NCBI RefSeq assembly: GCF_005938105.1
Contig: NZ_VCPE01000001.1
Coordinates: forward strand, 310,001-374,000
Direction of reading: 5' to 3'
Origin: Brucella haematophila
GTDB lineage: Bacteria > Pseudomonadota > Alphaproteobacteria > Rhizobiales > Rhizobiaceae
DNA length: 64,000 nucleotides
Position 1 is the stretch's first letter; the number at the start of each line of letters is the position of its first letter. Under the pieces are notes generated by a model. That model worked only from the letters and a program-made list of their open reading frames with translations, was not told the origin of the DNA and made no database searches. Positions 45,021 to 52,616 of the stretch are shown in pieces. The position numbers and the translations under genes are program-made.

Positions 45021-45671
45021 ATGGCAGAACCTCAGTCCGGCTTTTCCGAAACGTCGCTTTTGGAAAAGGCGCTGAACGAAGCCATGCGCGCAATCGCGCC
45101 CAAGGGCATTTCAACCGCTTGCCGGGTCATTCAGGACGGGGATGAAACCCGCTTACTGGGTGATGAGACTGCTACGCTTCCGGCACGAAATCCGGTTCGT
45201 CGTCGCGCCAGCGGCGCGGCACGCCTTGCAGCGCGGGAATTGCTCAAAGAGCACGGCAGGGGCGACTTTGCGATTTTGCGCGGCGCTTCGGGCGAGCCAA
45301 TCTGGCCATCGGGCATTGTCGGCTCCCTCGCTCATGATGACGATATGGCTGTTGCTGCTGTGGCAAGCAGCGCCGTTTTTCTCTCAGTCGGGATTGATGT
45401 GGAACCGGCTATTGCGCTGCCGGAGGATATTGCCGCGTTGGTGAAACAGCCGGGCGACCGGTTACCAGAGGGCACGGGCGATACAGATCGTATTCTGTTT
45501 TGCGCCAAGGAGGCGGTCTATAAGGTCGTCTATCCGCTGGACCGCATGATATTGAACTATGACGATATCATCGTCGATCTTCAGCACGGCCATGCGCGCA
45601 CCACGACGGGCAGAAATGTCCGGGTCGTTTTTTGCTGCGCGCCGAAAATTGTGGCGCTGGCCTATCTCTAA
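45021..45671 (+). CDS. 4'-phosphopantetheinyl transferase (EntD/Sfp type)
   Basis: The protein has about 216 residues. The motifs are IVGSLAHDDDMAVAAV (substrate loop), SVGIDVEP (Mg-binding Asp) and FCAKEAVYKVVYPL (Glu/Lys). It transfers the phosphopantetheine arm of CoA to carrier proteins, here most likely Ser603 of the NRPS encoded first in the operon. ATG 45021 gives the natural start; 10 bp separate it from the GNAT gene. Confidence 0.9.
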   Translation: MAEPQSGFSETSLLEKALNEAMRAIAPKGISTACRVIQDGDETRLLGDETATLPARNPVRRRASGAARLAARELLKEHGRGDFAILRGASGEPIWPSGIVGSLAHDDDMAVAAVASSAVFLSVGIDVEPAIALPEDIAALVKQPGDRLPEGTGDTDRILFCAKEAVYKVVYPLDRMILNYDDIIVDLQHGHARTTTGRNVRVVFCCAPKIVALAYL

Positions 45672-45677
45672 AAAGCA

Positions 45678-45713
45678 TCGAAGGCCGGAACCTGGCGGGC
45701 TTCCGGCCTTCGA
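45678..45713. terminator. Terminator between the NRPS and dha operons
   Basis: TCGAAGGCCGGAA and TTCCGGCCTTCGA form a perfect 13-bp stem with a 10-base loop. The T-run (TGCTTTTTAG) follows on the minus strand, so it is best suited to the dhaL transcript, but it probably works for both. Confidence 0.83.
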
Positions 45714-45729
45714 CATGTGTGGAGACGTA

Positions 45730-46374
45730 TCAGGAATGAGCTGATACGAACTCCGACATTCTGACGATCAGGAAGGTGCCGACAGTGGCGCCAGCGTCTT
45801 GAAGACCAATGGTCTTTTCCTGGAAGGCTGCAGCCTTGCCATGCTGGGCAACCAGAGACTTGGTTGCTTCCAGCGCGTCTTCGGCAGCCTTGGCTGTAGC
45901 AGCCAGTGCGTCGGGCAGGGAAGCACCCGCAGCAGCCTGAGCTTCAAGCGTGACAGCAATCGGGTCGAGGACGTCAAGCAGGGTCTTGTCGCCAACCTTG
46001 GCCTTGCCACGTTCTGCAACACCGTCGCGATAGGCGCGCCAGAAGGCCGCCATTTCGGCAGTGCCAATCGCGTCAACGCCTTCGCAGGCCTTGCTTGCAC
46101 GCAGGAAACCCGTTGCCGTCAGCGTGCCCATGGTGGACGGAGCGACGCGGGCCATAGTGGCGCCGGCCAGACGCAGCAGCTTGGCAATACCAGCAGCTTC
46201 GCCTTCTTCGGCGGTTGCTTCAGCAGCGGCTGCGAAAGCCTTGCTCATGGTGATGCCCAGATCGCTATCGCCAACCTTGCCGTCGAGCGAGATCAGGAAT
46301 TCGCGCTGTTCTGCGAAGAGCTGTTTCCAGCTGTCGAACAGATTGATGAGATCGGAAGCCTTGATGGTGTTCAT
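45730..46374 (-). CDS. dhaL: Dihydroxyacetone kinase subunit DhaL-like
   Basis: The 214-residue all-helical ADP-binding subunit keeps the three Mg-binding Asp in LDGKVGDSDLGITM (usual form LDxxIGDxDHG; His is Leu here). ATMARVAPSTMGTLTATGFL is the nucleotide lid region. With DhaK it phosphorylates dihydroxyacetone or a tetrulose such as erythrulose. It lies 9 bp after dhaK. No PTS subunit DhaM is present, so ATP is the likely donor. Confidence 0.87.
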   Translation of the reverse strand: MNTIKASDLINLFDSWKQLFAEQREFLISLDGKVGDSDLGITMSKAFAAAAEATAEEGEAAGIAKLLRLAGATMARVAPSTMGTLTATGFLRASKACEGVDAIGTAEMAAFWRAYRDGVAERGKAKVGDKTLLDVLDPIAVTLEAQAAAGASLPDALAATAKAAEDALEATKSLVAQHGKAAAFQEKTIGLQDAGATVGTFLIVRMSEFVSAHS

Positions 46375-46383
46375 GGCGTCACC

Positions 46384-47385
46384 TCAACCGGCAATATGCT
46401 TGAAGAACGGCGTGTTCGCCGAAGCAGCGATAAGCGGCTCCAGTTCGTCGTCGAGATGCAGCACGGAGATCGAAGCACCGGCCATTTCCATGGCGGTGGC
46501 GAATTCGCCGATCCAGATATGCTTTACCTTGACGCCACGCTCGTCGAAGAGCTGCGCCACGCGGCGGAACATGATATAAAGTTCTTCCAGCGGCGTGCCG
46601 CCGAGACCATTCAGCAGAATGGCAACTTCATCGCCCTTGGCATAATCCTGTTCGGCGAAGATGCGGCCCAGAAGCTGATCGACAACGGAGTCTGCCGGAG
46701 CAAGCTTGGTGCGGCTGATGCCCGGCTCGCCATGGATGCCCATGCCGATTTCCATTTCATCGTCGCCGATGGAGAAGGTTGCATGGCCGATTTCCGGCAC
46801 AACGCAGCTCGACAGGGCAACGCCCATCGTGCGGGTGCGCAGGCGAGCCTTGTCGGCGAGACGGGTCACTTCGTCGAGCGACAGGCCGTTGGCTGCTGCT
46901 GCACCGGCTGCCTTGTAGATGAAGAAAATGCCTGCAACGCCGCGGCGCTTGTGTTCTTCACCAACAACCGACGAGGCGACGTCGTCATTGCCGACAACCT
47001 GCTTGACGGTGATGCCGTCGAGATCGGCCAGTTCGGCAGCCATGTCGAAATTGATGATGTCGCCCGTGTAGTTGCCATAGATGTAGAGCACGCCTGCGCC
47101 CTGATCGATAGCCTTGGTGACCTGATACATTTGTTCAGCACTTGGCGACTGGAACACACCGCCGACGGCTGCGCCGTCGATCATGTTCTCGCCGATATAG
47201 CCGAGGAATGTCGGCAGGTGGCCCGAGCCGCCGCCGGTTGCGATGCCGACCTTGCCAGCCTTCGGCTTGGCAGTGACCATGCAGCGCTTGTCGTCGTTGA
47301 CAAAGGTCAGTTCGGGATGGGCCCGATAGATGCCTTCCAGCATCTCATCAACGAAATTGACTGGATCGTTCAGGAACTTCTTCAT
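46384..47385 (-). CDS. dhaK: Dihydroxyacetone kinase subunit DhaK-like
   Basis: The 333-residue protein has GIATGGGSGHLPTFLGYIG and the substrate-binding His218 in GMGIHGEPGI, the residue that forms a covalent hemiaminal with the ketose (H218 in E. coli DhaK too). YGNYTGDIINFDMAAE is conserved. Placement behind an RbsABC-like importer with a LacI regulator suggests that the substrate is an imported polyol or sugar-derived ketose (DHA, erythrulose) rather than glycerol-derived DHA. Confidence 0.92.
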   Translation of the reverse strand: MKKFLNDPVNFVDEMLEGIYRAHPELTFVNDDKRCMVTAKPKAGKVGIATGGGSGHLPTFLGYIGENMIDGAAVGGVFQSPSAEQMYQVTKAIDQGAGVLYIYGNYTGDIINFDMAAELADLDGITVKQVVGNDDVASSVVGEEHKRRGVAGIFFIYKAAGAAAANGLSLDEVTRLADKARLRTRTMGVALSSCVVPEIGHATFSIGDDEMEIGMGIHGEPGISRTKLAPADSVVDQLLGRIFAEQDYAKGDEVAILLNGLGGTPLEELYIMFRRVAQLFDERGVKVKHIWIGEFATAMEMAGASISVLHLDDELEPLIAASANTPFFKHIAG

Positions 47386-47408
47386 GATTTCCTCTTGAGA
47401 TTATCGGG

Positions 47409-48434
47409 TTATTTCTTGCGTTGCTGGGTGACGAAGAAGGCGGCGGCCAGAAGAATGAAGCAGCCGACGACGAGACGCTGCCACGTGCTGGGAATACCGA
47501 CCAGGACCAGAACGCTGTTGATGACGGTGATGAGCAGAACACCCAGAATGGTACCGAAAACGCTGCCCGTGCCGCCGGTAATACGTGCGCCGCCCAGAAC
47601 CACAGCAGCAATGACGCTGATTTCGGTTCCGACAAAGTCGAATGGGCTCGACTGACGGTTGGCGCAAACATGGATGATGCCTGCAAGACCGGCGAGACCA
47701 CCGGCATATCCGAACAGGAACAGATGAATGGTGCGCAGATTATAACCAAGGCGGCTTGCGATCTGGCTGTTGCCACCCATGGCGAAAATGGCGCGGCCCA
47801 TCAATGTGCGGTTCAATATCCACCAGGTCAGGATCGCTGCGGCTGGCAGGATCAGGAAGTAGAACGGCATGGTGATGGTTGCGCCGTTGGCGGATTCGAA
47901 CTGGAACAGGGGCAGGCGGCCAAAAGCGCCCATCGTTGGCGGCAGCGACATGATCCAGACCGTGCCGACAAAAGCCAGCAGGAAGCCACGGAACAGATAT
48001 TGCGTGCCGATGGTGACGATCAGCGACGGAACTTTCAGACTATGCACCAGAACGCCGTTGATCAGGCCGAGAAAGACACCGCCGGCAATCGCCATCAGGA
48101 TGACGAAGACGATGGGAAGCGTCGGCATATAGGCCTGCACCAGCAAGGTCAGCGAATAGACCGTACAGGCGGCAATGGCCGTAAACGATACGTCGATGCC
48201 GCCAGCGGCGAGAATGATGAAGACGCCAAGCGCGAAAAGGCCCATCACGACACTGGCGCGACCGATATCGATCAGTGTCGAAGCCTGCAGGAATGCAGGA
48301 TTGATGATCGACACGATCACACAGATCGCGACCAGAAGAAAGAAGGTGATGGATTCAGGGCGCCTGCGAATGAAGTCACCCAGCTTGAAGGATCGGGTCT
48401 GGCCCAGTTCCTGCTGATATTGCGACGCGCTCAT
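47409..48434 (-). CDS. RbsC-type sugar ABC transporter permease (second)
   Basis: The 341-residue protein has ~9-10 hydrophobic segments. LAAGGIDVSFTAIAACTVYS and GTEISVIAAVVLGGARITGG are typical of CUT2 permeases. Its start overlaps the ATPase stop by 4 bases. It may pair with the permease encoded at 51254 to form a heterodimer, which CUT2 systems sometimes do. Confidence 0.9.
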   Translation of the reverse strand: MSASQYQQELGQTRSFKLGDFIRRRPESITFFLLVAICVIVSIINPAFLQASTLIDIGRASVVMGLFALGVFIILAAGGIDVSFTAIAACTVYSLTLLVQAYMPTLPIVFVILMAIAGGVFLGLINGVLVHSLKVPSLIVTIGTQYLFRGFLLAFVGTVWIMSLPPTMGAFGRLPLFQFESANGATITMPFYFLILPAAAILTWWILNRTLMGRAIFAMGGNSQIASRLGYNLRTIHLFLFGYAGGLAGLAGIIHVCANRQSSPFDFVGTEISVIAAVVLGGARITGGTGSVFGTILGVLLITVINSVLVLVGIPSTWQRLVVGCFILLAAAFFVTQQRKK

Positions 48435-50011
48435 TGCGGTAGTTCCTCTGGGAATTTTTCTTTTTGGGACGACATCATGGCTTGGTAGAGCTGGTCTTCC
48501 GTCGCCTCGGCGGCGTCAAATTCCTTGACGATGCTTCCCGCATTCATGACGAGAATGCGGTCGGCGTTTTGCAGCAGTTCCGGCAGGTCATCGCTGACGA
48601 TAATGAGGCCCATGCCCGCTTCGGCCAGTGTCTGGATGGCACGGTAGATCGTATCCTTCGATCCGACATCGACGCCCACAGTCGGGCCGTGCAGCACGAG
48701 GAGCTTCGGACCGATGCTGAGCCAGCGACCGATGAGAACGCGCTGCTGATTGCCGCCCGAAAGGGCGCCGACCGGCAGATCCAGGTTCTTGGTGTTGAGG
48801 CGCATCTGCTCCATCAGCGAGGCGGCGATTTCGCGGCCCTTCTTCTGGTTGATGACGCCGAGGCTGTTGCTGAGGCGGGTCAGGATCAGCGCAACTTCGT
48901 TTTCGAAAATCGATTTGTCGAGGAACAGTCCCTCTGCGAGACGATCTTCCGGCACGTAACCAATACCGAGTTCAATGGCTTCGGCAGGGCTCTTGACGTT
49001 GATCTTGCGGCCTTCGAGCGTGATCGCGCCATTGGATGCCGGATCAACGCCAGTGATCGCCATCGCCAGCTCGTTGCGGCCTGAATCGGCCAGACCTGTA
49101 ATGCCGAGCACTTCACCCTTGCGGAGTGACAGGTTGATATTCTTGAAGTCCGGCGACGACAGGCCGTCCAGCTTCAGTAGTTCCGCATCGCCCGGCGTAC
49201 CGGTGCGATAGCGCTCGGCGTCGATTTCGCGGCCGATCATCAGCTCGGAAAGCTGCTTCTTGGTGTAGTTTTCAATCGGCCCCTGCGCCACGCATTGGCC
49301 ATCGCGGAAGACGACGGCGTTGCCGCCGATGCGGTAGCATTCATCGAGCTTGTGGGTCACGAAGAGGACGGCGACATTGTCTGCACGCAGGCGATTGACG
49401 ACTTCGATGAGGTTATCGACTTCGCGGCGCGTCAGCGACGTGGTCGGCTCATCCATGATGACAAGCTTGGCGCTCGTCGCGATCGCACGGGAAATGGCGA
49501 CCAGCTGGCGCATGGCAAGCGGCAGTTCGGAAACGATGGTGTTCAGGAATGCGCGGTCCGTCGGCAGACCGACAGTGCTCAGCGCACGTTCCGCCGTCTG
49601 ACGCAGCTTGGTGCGGTCGAAGCGGCGCAACAGCTTGCCATTGCCTTCGACGAGCTGCTGATTAAGCGCGACGTTTTCGGCAACCGTGAGGTTGGGGATC
49701 AGCGAAAGGTCCTGATAGACAGTCTCGATGCCCGCAGCCAGCGACTGGATCGGATCGAGTTCTTTATAGGTCTTGCCATTGAGAACAATTTCACCCTCGC
49801 TCGGACCATGCGCGCCGGACATGATCTTGATGACGGTGCTCTTGCCGCATCCATTCTCGCCGAGAAGGTGATAGGCCTCTCCGAGATTGAGCGTGAGGTC
49901 GATGCCGCGCAATGCATGCACGCCGCCGAACCGCTTGTGGATGTTGCGCAATTCGAGAAAACGCTCCGGTGTCCGGCCGTTTTCCGTCTTATTGTTCATC
50001 GTAGTTGACAC
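48431..50011 (-). CDS. RbsA-type sugar ABC transporter ATPase (two nucleotide-binding domains)
   Basis: The protein has about 526 residues. The first domain has Walker A GENGCGKST, a variant signature SELPLAMRQLVAI and Walker B LVIMDEPTTS. The second has a degenerate Walker A (GLADSGRNELA), signature LSGGNQQRVLIGRW and an unusual Walker B, LLVLHGPTVGVDVG, where the usual LDEP is LHGP. The second site thus lacks both the Asp and the catalytic Glu. The start is set at GTG 50011 because AGAGGA lies 6 bp upstream; ATG 49999 is the alternative. Confidence 0.88.
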   Translation of the reverse strand: MSTTMNNKTENGRTPERFLELRNIHKRFGGVHALRGIDLTLNLGEAYHLLGENGCGKSTVIKIMSGAHGPSEGEIVLNGKTYKELDPIQSLAAGIETVYQDLSLIPNLTVAENVALNQQLVEGNGKLLRRFDRTKLRQTAERALSTVGLPTDRAFLNTIVSELPLAMRQLVAISRAIATSAKLVIMDEPTTSLTRREVDNLIEVVNRLRADNVAVLFVTHKLDECYRIGGNAVVFRDGQCVAQGPIENYTKKQLSELMIGREIDAERYRTGTPGDAELLKLDGLSSPDFKNINLSLRKGEVLGITGLADSGRNELAMAITGVDPASNGAITLEGRKINVKSPAEAIELGIGYVPEDRLAEGLFLDKSIFENEVALILTRLSNSLGVINQKKGREIAASLMEQMRLNTKNLDLPVGALSGGNQQRVLIGRWLSIGPKLLVLHGPTVGVDVGSKDTIYRAIQTLAEAGMGLIIVSDDLPELLQNADRILVMNAGSIVKEFDAAEATEDQLYQAMMSSQKEKFPEELPQ

Positions 50012-50115
50012 GTTAATTCCTCTGCCACAACGCATCATCGCGCTTGCGCGCAACGGTTCCGCTGTCGGCTGGTTGGCGGCATTAAAGCACTAAAATCAAC
50101 CGGGGTTGGTTGCCC

Positions 50116-50143
50116 GGATGCTTTCCATTCGCGGAAAGCATCC
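50116..50143 (-). promoter_or_regulatory. Stem-loop between binding-protein and ATPase genes
   Basis: GGATGCTTTCC-ATTCGC-GGAAAGCATCC is a perfect 11-bp hairpin in the ~200-bp gap after the binding-protein gene. There is no T-run on the minus strand. Such hairpins often protect the binding-protein mRNA or partly attenuate, giving more binding protein than membrane subunits. Confidence 0.55.
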
Positions 50144-50212
50144 AGGCTTTGACGCTATATGGCGGGGGTGAACGGAATCCACACCACTAGCAGTCGGATC
50201 TTCTAAGGCTTC

Positions 50213-51223
50213 TTAGAACAGGTGTTCCTTGTAGGAATCCTTGTCGGCAATAACCATGCCGTTGCCGATGACGAGGAGGCCTTCGCCTGCACCCTTCTTC
50301 ACCGAAACCTTGTTGTAGCCTTCAACGCCGAGGTCGATACCGTCCTTGACTTCCTTCTTTTCCAGAAGAAGCTTGGCAACAGCATTCATCGCCATGCCAG
50401 CCTTCTGCGGATCCCAGAAGCCGATAGCCGTGATGGCGCCGGATTCCAGAAGGTCAGCCGAAGGGTTCGGAAGGCCGGTGCCGACGAGGCAGACCTTGCC
50501 GCTCAGACCGGCTTCATCGATCGCGCGGCCAATGCCGAGAACGTCGTTGCCAGCCGAGCTCTGGAAGCCCTTCAGGTCAGGATGCTTACGCAGGATTTCC
50601 TTGGCCTTTTCGTAGGTGCCGTTGGCATCGTCGAAGGATTCGTTGTTCGGATCGACAAGCTGCATGTCCGGATACTGCTTGGCGTTTTCTTCAGCCGAGC
50701 CAACCCACTGCATATGCGTACGGCTGCCGAGCGAGCCGACGAAGGTCGTCCACTTGCCGCTCTTGCCCATGCACTGTGCCAGGCGTTCGTTCAGGGCTTT
50801 GCCGTAGTCGGCGTTGTCGAAAGCTTCGACGTCGGCCATGGTGTTGATCTGGTTGTCGGCTTCGTGGGTCACGACAACGATGCCGCGTTCGATGGCGCGC
50901 TTGAACGTGCCTTCGAGAACAGCCGGATCCATCGGAACGACGGCAAGCGCGTTGACGCCCTTGGCGACCAGATCCTGAACGATCTGAAGCTGCTGTGCTG
51001 CGTCGGCAGTTGCCGGGCCGCTCTGGGTTGCAACCACATCCGGGTTGGCCTTCTGGTAGGCTTCAACGCCGGTGTTCATGCGGTCGAACCACGGAATACC
51101 GCTGATCTTGACAACGGTTGCGATGACCGGCTTGTCCTGCGCGGCCAGCGTGCCTGCGCCGCCTGCAAGTGCAGTGGCAGCAATGAGCGTTCCAGCGAGC
51201 AGCTTCTTCGTCTTAGCTTTCAT
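50213..51223 (-). CDS. RbsB-type sugar ABC transporter substrate-binding protein
   Basis: The 336-residue protein has a signal peptide (KKLLAGTLIAATALAGGAGT, cleavage near LAAQ). It has the type I periplasmic-binding fold, with VVKISGIPWFDRMNTGVEAY and VNALAVVPMDPAVLEGTFKR as in RbsB relatives. GAGGAGGA lies before the ATG and can pair with the alpha-r14 loops. It is second in the minus-strand operon after the 51254 permease. Confidence 0.92.
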   Translation of the reverse strand: MKAKTKKLLAGTLIAATALAGGAGTLAAQDKPVIATVVKISGIPWFDRMNTGVEAYQKANPDVVATQSGPATADAAQQLQIVQDLVAKGVNALAVVPMDPAVLEGTFKRAIERGIVVVTHEADNQINTMADVEAFDNADYGKALNERLAQCMGKSGKWTTFVGSLGSRTHMQWVGSAEENAKQYPDMQLVDPNNESFDDANGTYEKAKEILRKHPDLKGFQSSAGNDVLGIGRAIDEAGLSGKVCLVGTGLPNPSADLLESGAITAIGFWDPQKAGMAMNAVAKLLLEKKEVKDGIDLGVEGYNKVSVKKGAGEGLLVIGNGMVIADKDSYKEHLF

Positions 51224-51253
51224 GACTTCCTCCTCAGTAAGAGTCCCTCAGTA

Positions 51254-52279
51254 TTACGGTTTGGTGCTTGAGGGTTGAGCACCAATTGGTGCCTTGGTGC
51301 GATTGCCCAAGTTAAAGAAACTGGCGACGTCGTATCGTCCGACAGCGAGGAATGCGAGCAGCAGCAGGCCCCAGGCGAAGTCGCGGACAAAGTTGGACAG
51401 TCCACCGAAATTCAGCAGGCTCGACATGAGCTGCAAGGCGATGGCACTCAGCACCACGCAGATGATGCGACCGTAACCACCTTCAGGCTTCACACCCGCC
51501 ATAACGACGATGAGAATGGCGACCAGCAGATAGGAGCTGCCATAATCATATTTCACGTTGACGTTGCGTGCGGCGATGATCACGCCTGCAATGCCAGCCA
51601 AAAGGCCACTGGTTGCGTAGGTTGCGATCAGAACGCGGGCGCGGGGGAACCCGGCGAAGACAGCCGCCTTCGGATTGGTGCCCATCAGCATCAGCCATGC
51701 GCCGAAAGGCGTGAAGCGAACCACAGCGCCGATCAGAATGGCGACCGCCAGGAAAATCAGGAAGCTGATCGGCACAGCGAGGAACATGTCATTGCCGATG
51801 CGCGACAGAAGGTCGGGGCTGCCGACCATGACGGCGCGGCCTTCCGAAACCACGACAGCAAGACCCATGAAGGCCATCTGCGTGCCAAGCGTGCAGAGAA
51901 TGGGCGTTATGTTGAAACGCGCAATCAGGATGCCGTTGATGATGCCGCCTGCAAGGCCGATGATCAGCGCAAGCACGATGAATGCGACGCTGAAGGCGAG
52001 CGGGTTCACGGAGGCGGACACGAAGGACGAAGCGATAACCGCTGCTACCACGCCTGCCAGATTGGCAAGCGCGATGCCCGACAGGTCGATGCCGCCGTTG
52101 CCGGCGCACATGGCCAGCATTACGCCGATGGCAAGAAGGCCGATTTCAGGAACCTGGCCAGCCATGGACTGCAAGTTGAACAGGGAGAGAAAAGACCCGC
52201 CGGAGATGTACGCGCCAAGAGCGAGCAATCCCACATTAATGACAACAAGCATGGCAAGCGGGTTGCTTGTCCTCTGCAT
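51254..52279 (-). CDS. RbsC-type sugar ABC transporter permease (first)
   Basis: The 341-residue CUT2 permease has ~9-10 hydrophobic segments and the typical LAMCAGNGGIDLSGIALANL. AGGAGGAG precedes the ATG by 4 bp. It is the first gene of the operon running down to dhaL. Two operator-like palindromes lie upstream. Confidence 0.9.
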   Translation of the reverse strand: MQRTSNPLAMLVVINVGLLALGAYISGGSFLSLFNLQSMAGQVPEIGLLAIGVMLAMCAGNGGIDLSGIALANLAGVVAAVIASSFVSASVNPLAFSVAFIVLALIIGLAGGIINGILIARFNITPILCTLGTQMAFMGLAVVVSEGRAVMVGSPDLLSRIGNDMFLAVPISFLIFLAVAILIGAVVRFTPFGAWLMLMGTNPKAAVFAGFPRARVLIATYATSGLLAGIAGVIIAARNVNVKYDYGSSYLLVAILIVVMAGVKPEGGYGRIICVVLSAIALQLMSSLLNFGGLSNFVRDFAWGLLLLAFLAVGRYDVASFFNLGNRTKAPIGAQPSSTKP

Positions 52280-52295
52280 GGTCTCCTCCTACAGC

Positions 52296-52306
52296 GTTTA
52301 CTAAAC
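52296..52306. promoter_or_regulatory. Palindromic operator candidate 1 (GTTTACTAAAC)
   Basis: A perfect 11-bp odd palindrome 17 bp upstream of the permease start. The same sequence recurs at 52425-52435. A partial copy (TTTCACTAAAC) lies near 52316-52326. This is likely a binding site of the divergent LacI-type regulator. Confidence 0.6.
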
Positions 52307-52424
52307 AAAAATTTATTTCACTAAACCTATTGCCTTGCTAACGGCGATGTCAAGCGGAGCCTGCCTAATTTTTGGTTGATTTGCGCAGGTTTTCAGCTTA
52401 ATCGTTTTAAAACACGGCAGTTGT

Positions 52425-52435
52425 GTTTACTAAAC
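52425..52435. promoter_or_regulatory. Palindromic operator candidate 2 (GTTTACTAAAC)
   Basis: Identical to the site at 52296, with one more symmetric base each side (T...A). The two are 129 bp apart, suitable for DNA looping by a tetrameric LacI-family repressor. It lies ~180 bp upstream of the regulator gene. Confidence 0.6.
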
Positions 52436-52616
52436 AAATAGTGTTTTATCGCCGTGCTTTCTGAGTGGCGTGATGCAGATTTCCGAATAAGATACGCATT
52501 GAAGAGGAATCCAGCCTGTCATTCTGGCGCTGCCAAAGCGGGCCAGTCGGGCGGGTGAGGCCTGAAGCGGCCAAAAAGGGGAATGACGTGCTGATGACGG
52601 CAGCCGTGCGGAGCGT

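Noticed and set aside
45799-47655. 618-residue plus-strand open frame opposite dhaL and dhaK
   Set aside because: Shadow frame; DhaK His218 and DhaL Asp motifs lie on the minus strand.
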